62,388 nt of DNA from Vallitalea sp. (GCA_025210235.1 JAOASG010000034.1:127922-190309), one strand, 5' to 3'. Numbered from the stretch's first letter, positions 25,047-32,844 are shown. The notes: generated by a model not told the origin, from the letters alone. Translations and numbers: made by a program.

Positions 25047-26261
25047 ATGGAATTAAATAATATTGATATTGAATCCATTGTAAAACAAGTAATCAGCGAA
25101 GTTGGTGTAAAAAAAGATATTAACACAAAAAATAATATTACTTCAACAAATGCGACAATACCTAAATCAGCAAAAGTTGCTATGTTAACAGGAATTAAAA
25201 AAATTGAAGTTAAGGAATTTGAAATCCCAAACATTAGTGATGATGAAATGTTAATAAAAGTTGAGGGATGTGGTATTTGTGGTACTGATGTACACGAATA
25301 TAAAGGAGATCCTTTTTCATTAATTCCTGTAGTTTTAGGACATGAAGGAACAGGAGAAATTGTTAAGATTGGTAAAAATATAAATCAAGATACTATTGGT
25401 AATTCTATTGGTATTGGGGATAAAATTGTAACAAGTACAATTCCTTGTGGAGAATGTGATAGTTGCTTAACAATGTCTGATAAAGATAATTTATGTGAGA
25501 ACTCAGGTATCTATGGATTAATTCCAGATGATGATAAGAAATTTAATGGATGGTTTAGTGAATATCTAATTATTAGAAAAGGTTCTACATATTTTAAAGT
25601 AAACGATATGGATTTAAAAACAAGATTATTAATTGAACCTGCAGCTGTTGCAGTTCACGCTGTTGAAAGAGCAAAATCTACAGGATTATTAACTTTTAAT
25701 AGTCAAGTACTTATTCAAGGATGTGGACCTATTGGATTATTAGTTATATCTGTAATTCGTACAATGGGTGTAGAAAACATCATAGCAGTTGATGGAGATA
25801 CAAAACGTCTTGAAATGGCAAAAAGATTAGGTGCAAAACATACTGTTAATTTCAGACATTATAAAGATAACGAACAGTTACAACTTAGAATAAAAGAAAT
25901 TACAAAACGTGGAGCTGATTTTGCTTTCCAATGTACAGGTGTTCCACAAGCAGCAGCGAATATATGGAGTTTTGTTAAACGTGGTGGTGGATTGTGTGAA
26001 GTTGGTTTCTTCGTAGATAATGGAAGTTGTTCTATTAATCCACATTTCGATATATGTAATAAAGAGATTACAGCGGTAGGTTCATGGGTATATAAAGTGT
26101 CTGATTATCCAATAACTTTAGATTTCTTAAGAAGAGCAAAAGGAATTAATCTACCAATTGATGAACTTATTACACATGAGTATCCATTAGATAAGCTTAA
26201 TGAAGCTATGGATACCAATATGAAACAAGCAGGTATTAAAATTGCTTACGTTAATGAATAA
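25047..26261 (+). CDS. Zinc-dependent MDR alcohol dehydrogenase with BMC encapsulation peptide
   Basis: The 404-residue protein belongs to the zinc medium-chain dehydrogenase superfamily (threonine/sorbitol dehydrogenase-like). It shows catalytic zinc motif GCGICGTDVHEYKG, GHEGTGEIVKIG, structural zinc Cys cluster CGECDSC with the fourth Cys nine residues later, and Rossmann GCGPIG. About 45 residues precede the usual start. The first 17 (NNIDIESIVKQVISEVG) nearly copy the PduP targeting helix. It probably reduces propionaldehyde to propanol and recycles NADH in the lumen, replacing the iron enzyme PduQ, which is absent here. Substrate direction is inferred. Confidence 0.9.
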   Translation: MELNNIDIESIVKQVISEVGVKKDINTKNNITSTNATIPKSAKVAMLTGIKKIEVKEFEIPNISDDEMLIKVEGCGICGTDVHEYKGDPFSLIPVVLGHEGTGEIVKIGKNINQDTIGNSIGIGDKIVTSTIPCGECDSCLTMSDKDNLCENSGIYGLIPDDDKKFNGWFSEYLIIRKGSTYFKVNDMDLKTRLLIEPAAVAVHAVERAKSTGLLTFNSQVLIQGCGPIGLLVISVIRTMGVENIIAVDGDTKRLEMAKRLGAKHTVNFRHYKDNEQLQLRIKEITKRGADFAFQCTGVPQAAANIWSFVKRGGGLCEVGFFVDNGSCSINPHFDICNKEITAVGSWVYKVSDYPITLDFLRRAKGINLPIDELITHEYPLDKLNEAMDTNMKQAGIKIAYVNE

Positions 26262-26317
26262 GTACTAAATTAACTAGACATTAGAATTTTTAACGTTAAG
26301 TGGAAGGAATGTTGATT

Positions 26318-26626
26318 ATGAGTCAAGCAGTTGGACTTTTAGAGGTTTTTGGATTAGTTGCAGGTTTTGTTTCTGCAGATGCGGCATGTAAAGCAGGTAA
26401 TGTAACAATAGAATCATTTGATAAAAACAAACCTCTAAATGCAGATAAATTACCTGTTCCATTATTGGTTTGCTTGAAAATTCGAGGAAGTATAGAAGAT
26501 GTAAAGGCAGCCTTAGAAGCGGCTGAAATAGCAGCCAATAATTTAACTGGTGTATATTCCAAACATTTGATAGCAAGACCTACAGAGGAAACAGAAAAAA
26601 TGTTAAGGCTTGATTGTCTTAAATGA
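26318..26626 (+). CDS. BMC-H shell protein (hexamer-forming), divergent type
   Basis: The protein of about 102 residues is a single BMC domain: AVGLLEVFGLVAGFVSADAACKAGNVTIESF, LVCLKIRGSIEDVKAALEAAEIAA, and ending HLIARPTEETEKML. It differs from the PduA-like paralogues downstream, having a longer loop (DKNKPLNADKLPVP) between strands, as in the EutK/PduK/PduU-like or GRM-type minor shell proteins. It would tile with other hexamers in the shell facet. ATG 26318 follows GGAAGGAA; GTG 26300 and ATG 26309 are in frame but poorly placed. Confidence 0.9.
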   Translation: MSQAVGLLEVFGLVAGFVSADAACKAGNVTIESFDKNKPLNADKLPVPLLVCLKIRGSIEDVKAALEAAEIAANNLTGVYSKHLIARPTEETEKMLRLDCLK

Positions 26627-26735
26627 TAAGATAGTAAATTTTCTTAACGTATAAGAGTAATTAGTGGCAACAAATAAAATTAAAATAAAATTAATAGTAA
26701 TTAAAAAACTTAATTAATAATAGGAGGAATTTGAT

Positions 26736-27011
26736 ATGCAAGAAGCATTAGGTATGGTAGAAACAAGAGGATTAGTAGCAGCAATAGAGGCAGCAGATGC
26801 AATGGTTAAAGCTGCTGATGTACAATTAATTGGAACAGAAAAAATAGGTTCAGGACTTGTAAGTGTAATGGTAAGAGGAGATGTTGGAGCAGTTAAAGCA
26901 GCTACAGAAGTTGGATCAAGTGCAGCATCAAGACTTGGAGAACTTGTAGCAGTACACGTAATACCAAGACCACATACAGATATTGAAAAAATATTACCAG
27001 GTATAAAATAA
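26736..27011 (+). CDS. pduA: BMC-H shell protein, PduA/PduJ-like
   Basis: The 91-residue protein is a canonical major hexamer: [47 protein letters not shown], and [14 protein letters not shown]. The pore loop KIGSGL matches the PduA type that admits propanediol. It is nearly identical, also in DNA, to the BMC domain encoded at 27792-28064, which indicates a recent duplication. AGGAGGAA precedes the ATG, one of the strongest ribosome sites of the operon, as expected for a major shell component. Confidence 0.95.
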   Translation: MQEALGMVETRGLVAAIEAADAMVKAADVQLIGTEKIGSGLVSVMVRGDVGAVKAATEVGSSAASRLGELVAVHVIPRPHTDIEKILPGIK

Positions 27012-27027
27012 TATTAACCTAAATAGT

Positions 27028-27107
27028 TAGTAATTGCGAAACTCATAAAATAACTGCTTTATATATTGTATTAAAGAATTAGCTATATGAAGTTTTGCAA
27101 TTACTAA
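27028..27107 (+). repeat. Hairpin repeat, copy 4 (internally deleted)
   Basis: Has both ends (TTAGTAATTGCGAAACT and AGTTTTGCAATTACTAA) and the inner segment ATATTGTATTAAAGAATTAGCT, but lacks the left inner arm and the loop. It sits between two BMC-H genes. Confidence 0.7.
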
Positions 27108-27128
27108 GATTTGAAAGGAAGAACATAA

Positions 27129-27416
27129 TTGAAAGCTTTGGGCTTAGTAGAAATATCAGGATTAGTGCCTGCAATAAATGCATTAGATGGTATGTTAAAA
27201 ACAGCTGATGTAGAATTCGTGACATGGGAAAAAAAACTAGGTGGAAGGCTTGTGACAATTATTGTTACAGGAACTGTTTCAGCTGTTTCAGAAGCTGTTA
27301 ATTATGCAGTAGATATGAAAAATATTAAGCTTGTAGCTCATGCAGTTATTCCTAGTCCTCATTCAGAATTAAACAAATTAATTAATACTAGTACTAATAA
27401 ATACGATTATCTTTAA
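27129..27416 (+). CDS. BMC-H shell protein, minor variant
   Basis: The 95-residue protein is a BMC domain (KALGLVEISGLVPAINALDGMLKTADVEFV, VTIIVTGTVSAVSEAVNYAVD, VIPSPHSELNKLI). The pore loop is EKKLGGRL in place of EKIGSGL, so its pore chemistry differs from the PduA-like hexamers. The start is TTG with GAAAGGAAG seven bases upstream; the hairpin repeat ends only 21 bases before it. Confidence 0.92.
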   Translation: MKALGLVEISGLVPAINALDGMLKTADVEFVTWEKKLGGRLVTIIVTGTVSAVSEAVNYAVDMKNIKLVAHAVIPSPHSELNKLINTSTNKYDYL

Positions 27417-27479
27417 AGATAAGTGTTATCATTAGTGTTTAGTAATAAATAAATAATAAAACTGATTGGTGGTGTAAGT

Positions 27480-28064
27480 ATGCCAGAAGTTATGGAAAAA
27501 GAAGAAATAAACTCACAAGTAAATACTACGGAAGAAGAGACAAAATCTAAAAAAACTGTAGAATTAAAAAAAGATAAAAAACAAGCAAAATCCAGAAAAA
27601 AAACTAAAAAAACAAAAGCACAACAAGAGACAACTAAAATAGAAGATACAAAAGATACAAAAGTACAAGAAGAGACAAATCAGATGACAGATATAAAAGA
27701 AACAAAAGAGCTTAAAAAAACTCAAGAAAAAAAGAAAAAAGAAGAAAATTCACAAGAAAGTAAAATAAAAATTCATAAGGAGGAAAAAAGAATGGAAGCA
27801 TTAGGTATGGTAGAAACAAGAGGATTAGTAGCAGCAATAGAGGCAGCAGATGCAATGGTTAAGGCTGCAAATGTTACATTAATTGGAACAGAAAAAATAG
27901 GTTCAGGACTTGTAAGTGTAATGGTAAGAGGAGATGTAGGAGCAGTAAAAGCTGCAACTGAAACAGGTTCAGAAGCAGCAGCAAGACTTGGTGAATTAGT
28001 TGCTGTACATGTAATACCAAGACCACATGGTGATGTAAGTAAAATATTACCTAATTTAGATTAA
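27480..28064 (+). CDS. BMC-H shell protein with 104-residue Lys/Glu-rich N-terminal extension
   Basis: The ORF encodes 194 residues. Residues 105-194 form a PduA-like BMC domain ([13 protein letters not shown]... [14 protein letters not shown]) almost identical to the protein at 26736. Residues 1-104 are low complexity: K, E, T and Q dominate, with no hydrophobic core, so probably disordered or single helix. GGTGGTG precedes ATG 27480. Inside the frame a stronger site, AAGGAGGA (27777-27784), lies seven bases before ATG 27792, which is exactly the start of the BMC domain. So two products are expected, 194 and 90 residues, as for PduB/PduB'. The extension may recruit cargo or scaffold the shell; this is inference. 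Confidence 0.88.
   Translation: MPEVMEKEEINSQVNTTEEETKSKKTVELKKDKKQAKSRKKTKKTKAQQETTKIEDTKDTKVQEETNQMTDIKETKELKKTQEKKKKEENSQESKIKIHKEEKRMEALGMVETRGLVAAIEAADAMVKAANVTLIGTEKIGSGLVSVMVRGDVGAVKAATETGSEAAARLGELVAVHVIPRPHGDVSKILPNLD
27777..27794 (+). promoter_or_regulatory. Internal ribosome binding site and start within the extended BMC-H gene
   Basis: AAGGAGGA followed by seven bases and ATG, in frame with the longer ORF, at the boundary between the charged extension and the BMC domain. Its match to the anti-Shine-Dalgarno is better than that of the upstream start, so the short form may be the major product. Confidence 0.75.
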
Positions 28065-28075
28065 TCTTTTCTTAT

Positions 28076-28193
28076 TAAGTAATTGCAAAACTACATTCAG
28101 TTGCTTCTTTAATATAATATGTTGGGTTCCAACTTGTTATAAGAAATACATATTGTATGCAAAGAATTAAAATACTTAGTTTTGCAAATACCT
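28076..28193 (-). repeat. Hairpin-forming interspersed repeat, copy 5 (full length, reverse)
   Basis: Same orientation as copy 2: TAAGTAATTGCAAAACTACATTC..., inner CTTCTTTAATATAATATG / CATATTGTATGCAAAGAATT, loop TTGGGTTCCAACTTG, end TTAGTTTTGCAAATACC. It starts 11 bases after the stop of the extended BMC-H gene. Confidence 0.8.
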
Positions 28194-28224
28194 ATCTTTT
28201 TTAAGTGAAAGGAATTGATATTTC

Positions 28225-28857
28225 ATGAACCAAACAGCATTAATTGATTTAATATCAAAAAAAGTATTAGAGCAAGTAAAAAATACAAAAGGTGGAATTC
28301 CAGTAGGTGTTTCAGCAAGACACGTGCATTTAAGTAAAGAAGATTTAAACAAACTATTTGGTGAAGGATATGAGTTAACACCTATAAAAGAATTAATGGG
28401 TGGACAATATGCAGCAAAAGAAACAGTAACTATTGTTGGAACAAAGCTTAGACCAATTGAAAATGTAAGGGTACTTGGACCTATTCGTCCAAGAACACAA
28501 GTTGAAGTATCAAAAACAGATGCTGTTAGACTTGGACTTAATCCCCCAGTAAGAGAGTCAGGAAAACTTGATGGGTCAGCTCCAATTACAATAGTTGGAC
28601 CAAAGGGCGCTATTTCATTAGATAATGGCTGTATAGTAGCTATGAGACATATACATATGTCACCAGAAGATGCTATTAATTATGGTGTAAAAGATAAACA
28701 AATAGTAAAAGTAAGAGTATCAAGTGATAGAGGTGGTATGTTAACTAATGTTCTAGTTCGTGTCCATGAATCCTATACATTACAAATGCATATTGATACT
28801 GATGAAGCAAATGCTCTTAGTATTAAATGTAATGACAGTGTGGAGATTATTGATTGA
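28225..28857 (+). CDS. pduL: Phosphate propanoyltransferase PduL with N-terminal encapsulation peptide
   Basis: The 210-residue protein is the PduL-type phosphotransacylase (two PTAC domains). Zinc-binding HVHLS (in VSARHVHLS) and HIHMS (in MRHIHMSPEDA) are present, with the ARHVHLSKEDL signature. It converts propionyl-CoA and phosphate to propionyl-phosphate, regenerating CoA inside the shell. Residues 1-20 (MNQTALIDLISKKVLEQVKN) form an amphipathic targeting helix. No propionate kinase is present in the window. AAAGGAATTG precedes the ATG. It ends the first block of the operon; 277 bases follow before the next gene. Confidence 0.96.
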   Translation: MNQTALIDLISKKVLEQVKNTKGGIPVGVSARHVHLSKEDLNKLFGEGYELTPIKELMGGQYAAKETVTIVGTKLRPIENVRVLGPIRPRTQVEVSKTDAVRLGLNPPVRESGKLDGSAPITIVGPKGAISLDNGCIVAMRHIHMSPEDAINYGVKDKQIVKVRVSSDRGGMLTNVLVRVHESYTLQMHIDTDEANALSIKCNDSVEIID

Positions 28858-28947
28858 TATAGATAAAATCTGATACTATTTTGTTGAACTAAATAGAAAA
28901 GTTATAATTAGTACTTTAATTCATACTTGATTATACTAAATAGTTTT

Positions 28948-28983
28948 CTAAGGAAATGGCAGTGTACAATGCTATTTCCTTAG
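28948..28983 (+). terminator. Stem-loop between pduL and the pentamer gene
   Basis: CTAAGGAAAT pairs with ATTTCCTTAG, with GGC/GCT near the loop GTGTACAAT. There is no T-run, so it may be a processing or partial termination site rather than a full terminator. The rest of the gap 28858-29134 is AT-rich with no clear promoter. Confidence 0.45.
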
Positions 28984-29134
28984 ATTACATTAATTCCAAA
29001 AAGGTTGATTACAATATTTTGCATAGAAAGTCATTATGAAATTATTTTCTGTGGATTAATTGAAATAAGAGTTATATTGGAATACGAATAAATTTATAAA
29101 TGTATATTAATTTAGTATATAGGTAGGTGAAAAG

Positions 29135-29407
29135 ATGATAGTAGGCAAGGTAATAGGTACATTAGTATCTACTAGAAAATTAGATAATTTAGTAGGAAGT
29201 AAATTTTTAATAATAGAAAGCATTGAAAAAATGTCTTCAGAAAATAGAATAGTAGCTGTAGATCAAGTGGGTGCTGGAATTGGCGATTATGTTCTTGTAG
29301 CGCTTGGAAGTGCAGCAAGGATAGATAACAGATATAAAGAAAAGTCTATAGATGCAGCTGTTGTTGGAATAATTGATGATGAGAATAATATTTTAGCAAT
29401 CCAATAG
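29135..29407 (+). CDS. pduN: BMC-P pentameric vertex protein (EutN/CcmL family)
   Basis: The 90-residue protein matches the EutN/CcmL/PduN family: start MIVGKVIGTLVSTRK, LVGSKFLIIE, VDQVGAGIGDYVLVALGSAAR, and DAAVVGIID. Pentamers of this protein cap the vertices of the icosahedral shell; one such gene per locus is usual. AGGTAGGTG precedes the ATG. Confidence 0.95.
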   Translation: MIVGKVIGTLVSTRKLDNLVGSKFLIIESIEKMSSENRIVAVDQVGAGIGDYVLVALGSAARIDNRYKEKSIDAAVVGIIDDENNILAIQ

Positions 29408-29427
29408 CGTAGGATGAAGGTGATATT

Positions 29428-29976
29428 ATGGAATATGCATTAGGAATGGTAGAATTTAAAAATATAGCTATGGGTATTACAGTTACAGACTTAATGGTGA
29501 AATCTTCCCAAGTGAAAATAGTGAAATCTTTAATTACATGTCCCGGGAAATATATGGTAATTATTAGAGGAAAATTAAGTGCAGTTAACGCAGCTATGGA
29601 AAAAAGTAATGAGTACAAAGAAATAATAACAGATTATTTTATACTAGGTAATCCGCATGAAAGTGTTTTTAATGCATTTGACAGTAAGTATGAAAATAAT
29701 AAAGATGAAGCACTAGGTATAATAGAAACTTATAGTGTGCCTTGTATTATTGAAGCAGCAGATATAATTGCTAAAACAGCAAGATGCTACATTTTAAAAA
29801 TTAAAATGGCTAGAGAACTTGGCGGTAAAGCGTTAGTATTATTCTCTGGAGAAATTGCAGCTGTTGAAGCTTCTACAAAAGCTGCTGTTAAATACATTTC
29901 AGAGAAAGATAAATTAGTAAGTAATTCAATAATAGCAAGTCCAGATCAAATGGTATGGGATGCTGTTGTTAAATAG
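29428..29976 (+). CDS. pduT: BMC-T trimeric shell protein, PduT-like with central cysteine
   Basis: The 182-residue protein has two tandem BMC domains (about 4-85 and 94-180). The first contains TCPGKYMV with Cys38, the same position and context as the residue that binds a 4Fe-4S cluster at the three-fold pore of Salmonella PduT. It would let electrons pass through the shell. The usual partner PduS (a flavin/Fe-S cobalamin reductase) is absent from this window. It is the last gene of the operon, followed by a strong terminator. GGTGATATT precedes the ATG. Confidence 0.93.
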   Translation: MEYALGMVEFKNIAMGITVTDLMVKSSQVKIVKSLITCPGKYMVIIRGKLSAVNAAMEKSNEYKEIITDYFILGNPHESVFNAFDSKYENNKDEALGIIETYSVPCIIEAADIIAKTARCYILKIKMARELGGKALVLFSGEIAAVEASTKAAVKYISEKDKLVSNSIIASPDQMVWDAVVK

Positions 29977-29992
29977 TATAAAATTATAATAT

Positions 29993-30050
29993 AATAACCC
30001 TTATATAATATATTCTTAGATGTTGTATATATTATATAAGGGTTATTTTT
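29993..30050. terminator. Strong terminator ending the microcompartment operon
   Basis: A 20-bp inverted repeat, AATAACCCTTATATAATATA / TATATTATATAAGGGTTATT, with a 14-base loop and six T. The gene beyond is convergent, so it may serve both. Confidence 0.9.
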
Positions 30051-30058
30051 TGTAAATG

Positions 30059-30448
30059 CTATTTATCTCTTGTAAGAATTATAAATCCAATACCAATTAT
30101 TGCTATTGGAAGTATTAAATCAAAATCGAACCAATGAAATATTTTTTCTAATATAGATCCAATACCAAAAATAATTAATATTATTCCCAGAATAATTCGT
30201 CCATTGTTATTAAAGAAACTATTATGTTTTTCGTTAATGGTATAAGCATAAGAGTTATAGCCACTGGGCTCTAGTGGAATAACTAATAAGCATATTATGT
30301 AAATAAATATACCTGATCCCCAACCTATTAAAGCAAAAAGAAATAAGATTCTTATAATGGTAGGGTCAATATTTAAGTATTCTCCTATACCAGCGCAAAC
30401 GCCGGAAATTATTTGGTTATTTCTTGAGCGATAAAGTTTTTTATTCAT
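30059..30448 (-). CDS. PspC-domain membrane protein
   Basis: The 129-residue protein begins with the PspC domain signature LYRSRNNQIISGVCAGIGEYLNIDPTIIRILF, which includes the first membrane segment, and has two further hydrophobic segments (about 83-100 and 107-124). PspC-domain proteins take part in envelope stress signalling in many bacteria, but small stand-alone members like this have no established substrate. AAAGGA precedes the ATG. It is convergent with the BMC operon. Confidence 0.9.
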   Translation of the reverse strand: MNKKLYRSRNNQIISGVCAGIGEYLNIDPTIIRILFLFALIGWGSGIFIYIICLLVIPLEPSGYNSYAYTINEKHNSFFNNNGRIILGIILIIFGIGSILEKIFHWFDFDLILPIAIIGIGFIILTRDK

Positions 30449-30600
30449 TTAATCAGTCCTTTAATAATTTACATATTTAATTTCTTGTAAGGGTAAATTT
30501 TCAGTAAGATATAATAACATTAATATATTATACATAATTGGTACATATTAATATTAGAACAATATATATTCTAGTTTTATTATTATATTATATTTTATGA

Positions 30601-30606
30601 TATAAT
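30601..30606 (+). promoter_or_regulatory. Extended -10 promoter element before prsW
   Basis: TATAAT preceded by TGA. No good -35 is visible at 17 bases upstream (T/A only). The leader to the ATG at 30653 is about 40 bases. Confidence 0.4.
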
Positions 30607-30652
30607 ACAATGGATAAACACTATAACTATTTAATAAAGATGGAGGAGAAAA

Positions 30653-31357
30653 ATGGATATTGATTTAATTGCCATAGCAGTTACACCAGGAATTGCATTA
30701 GCTTTAGGAATATACCTTACAGATAGATATGATAAAGAACCTATACATCTTTTGATTAAGATATTTCTTCTAGGTGCACTTAGTATTTTGCCTGTTCTTC
30801 TTATTGAATGGATTTTATCTTTATTTAATATTTTTAGTGGAATGTTAAATATAGCTTATACAGCATTTATTGTTGCAGGCTTCTCAGAAGAACTTGTTAA
30901 GAGGGAAGTTGTGCTAAGATTTGCATATAATCATAAGGCATTTAATGAAAAACTTGACGGTATTGTGTATGCTGTTTATTCTTCATTGGGCTTTGCGACT
31001 GTTGAAAATATAATGTATATTGTTTTTAGATATGCTCATGTAAGTTCTGTTGGTATACAAAGAGCTATTTTTTCTGTACCTGCTCATATGTTATTTGCAA
31101 TAACTATGGGATATTACTTATCACTAGCGAAATACTCAGAAGATGAGAGAAAAATGAAATATTATTTAAGATTATCCCTGCTAATACCAATATTGTTACA
31201 TGGAATATATGATTATATTTTGATGTCACAAAATAAAGATTTACTTATTTTATTTATACCTTTTATAATATTCTTGTGGAGTTATAATCTTAGAAAGTTA
31301 AATAAATATTATAAGGAATCAAAGAAACAGTATAAAAATAATATTAATAAGTTTTAA
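30653..31357 (+). CDS. prsW: PrsW-family intramembrane metalloprotease
   Basis: The 234-residue protein is polytopic, with about seven hydrophobic segments. It shows the PrsW/CPBP motifs: FSEELVKREVVL with the paired glutamates, PAHMLFAITMGYY, and a late HGIYDYIL. In Bacillus, PrsW makes the first cut in the anti-sigma factor RsiW. The ECF sigma/anti-sigma pair at 9.5-10.7 kb is a possible client, but there is no direct link. GGAGGAG precedes the ATG. It is followed by a hairpin shared with the convergent epimerase gene. Confidence 0.9.
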   Translation: MDIDLIAIAVTPGIALALGIYLTDRYDKEPIHLLIKIFLLGALSILPVLLIEWILSLFNIFSGMLNIAYTAFIVAGFSEELVKREVVLRFAYNHKAFNEKLDGIVYAVYSSLGFATVENIMYIVFRYAHVSSVGIQRAIFSVPAHMLFAITMGYYLSLAKYSEDERKMKYYLRLSLLIPILLHGIYDYILMSQNKDLLILFIPFIIFLWSYNLRKLNKYYKESKKQYKNNINKF

Positions 31358-31392
31358 TAAAGAGGAAAAATTGTATTATCAAAGTTGCTTTC

Positions 31393-31416
31393 GCCAATGG
31401 GTATTTACCCATTGGC
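31393..31416. terminator. Hairpin between convergent prsW and galM genes
   Basis: Perfect 10-bp stem GCCAATGGGT / ACCCATTGGC with loop ATTT. Flanks are only moderately T-rich, so efficiency is uncertain. Confidence 0.65.
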
Positions 31417-31430
31417 TTGGCTATTTATCT

Positions 31431-32480
31431 TTATTTTACTTTAAAACTAAATTTTGTGTAAGCTTTATATGTTTCGTTAGGGCATAAGAATTTAGATTCA
31501 AAGAATTCTTGGTTAATCGCGTCTGGATAATACTGTGTCTCTAAGCATAATGCAATATGTTTTTTTGAAATAATATTAGAAGATAATTCTATTCCAGAGT
31601 CAAGTTGGTTACATGCATAGAAAACTAAAGCTTTTTGGTCAGTAACAACTTCCATATATCTACCGCTTTCTTTGTCATGCATTATAGCGGCTATATTTTC
31701 TTTATCGTTTAAGATAAAAGGGTGATCATAGCCACCACCAACAATTTGTAACTGTACATCATCAATTTTTATATCTTGTCCTACTAATTTTATTTGTCTA
31801 AAATCAAATGGAGTATTTTTTACATCTGAAATTTCAATTGGCATAATCTCCTTATCTACTGGACAATAAGAATCAGCATTAATTTGTAAATACTGTTCTA
31901 ATATATCTCTTTTACCGTTACCAGATAAATTAAAATAAGAATGATTAGTCATGTTTACAACGGTTTTTTTATCTGTTTTAGCATTATAATGTATTTCTAG
32001 TTCATTATTATTATTGAATGAATAGGTAACATTAACATCAAGATTACCAGGATATCCCTCTTCACCATCTTTGCTTAAATAGTTAAGAGAAATTGATACA
32101 GTATCTTTTTCAACAATTTCAGTTACATTCCATATAACTTTATCAAATCCTTTGATACCTCCGTGTAAAGAGTTAGAATTATTGTTGGCAGCTAAATTAT
32201 AAGTACTACCATCAATTTTAAAAGATGCATTTGAAACTCTTCCAGCTACTCTACCTACAAGACTACCAAAATAAGGAGATTTTTCTTCGTAATCTTTAAT
32301 AGAATCAAATCCAAGTACTACATTTTCTATATTTCCGTTTTTATCAGGAACCATAATACTAGTTATTATTCCACCATAATTTAATATGCTTATGCTACTA
32401 TTGTTATCATTATATAATGTATACTTGATTACTTCTTCATCAGATTTTGTATAACCAAAACTATTTGATTTAATTTCCAT
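31431..32480 (-). CDS. galM: Aldose 1-epimerase (galactose mutarotase)
   Basis: The 349-residue protein matches GalM: GGIITSIMVPDKNG near the start, the substrate loop SLHGGIKGFDKV, catalytic His in MTNHSYFNLSGNG, and catalytic Glu in ALCLETQYYPDAIN. It interconverts alpha and beta anomers of aldoses. It has no signal peptide, so acts in the cytoplasm. It is monocistronic, with a hairpin repeat just upstream, and could assist the deoxysugar or glycan pathways encoded nearby. GGAGTG precedes the ATG. Confidence 0.95.
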   Translation of the reverse strand: MEIKSNSFGYTKSDEEVIKYTLYNDNNSSISILNYGGIITSIMVPDKNGNIENVVLGFDSIKDYEEKSPYFGSLVGRVAGRVSNASFKIDGSTYNLAANNNSNSLHGGIKGFDKVIWNVTEIVEKDTVSISLNYLSKDGEEGYPGNLDVNVTYSFNNNNELEIHYNAKTDKKTVVNMTNHSYFNLSGNGKRDILEQYLQINADSYCPVDKEIMPIEISDVKNTPFDFRQIKLVGQDIKIDDVQLQIVGGGYDHPFILNDKENIAAIMHDKESGRYMEVVTDQKALVFYACNQLDSGIELSSNIISKKHIALCLETQYYPDAINQEFFESKFLCPNETYKAYTKFSFKVK

Positions 32481-32513
32481 AATAATTCACTCCTTAAATA
32501 AGTATAGAAAATT

Positions 32514-32658
32514 TAGTAATTGCAAAACTAAGAAATCACAATTCTTTACATATAATATGTATATTTTATTGTACCCGAATCTAACATATAGGATTAAAGA
32601 AAAAATTGATAAACTATAATTACATCTATATAATAAATGATAGTTTATGCAATTACTT
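32514..32658 (+). repeat. Hairpin-forming interspersed repeat, copy 6 (expanded)
   Basis: Forward copy with ends TAGTAATTGCAAAACTAAG and TAGTTTATGCAATTACTTA, and inner ATTCTTTACATATAATATG / CATATAGGATTAAAGAA. It carries roughly 30 extra bases in the right arm (AAACTATAATTACATCTATATA region). It lies 5' of galM. Confidence 0.75.
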
Positions 32659-32844
32659 AGGTTTGATTATACAATAACTTAATAAGTACTTCAATAGCTT
32701 TTAAATATACGATATATACTAAATATATGATAAGCGTAATTTAAGATTTTTATTGCAAAATTATTATTTATATACTATTATTATAAAGACACTATTTATG
32801 CGTAATTAAGATAGTTTTAAATAATTTATATTAAGGAGATTATT

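Noticed and set aside
22386..28193. Recurrent palindromes as a CRISPR array
   Set aside because: Copies are kilobases apart, in both orientations, and separated by genes.
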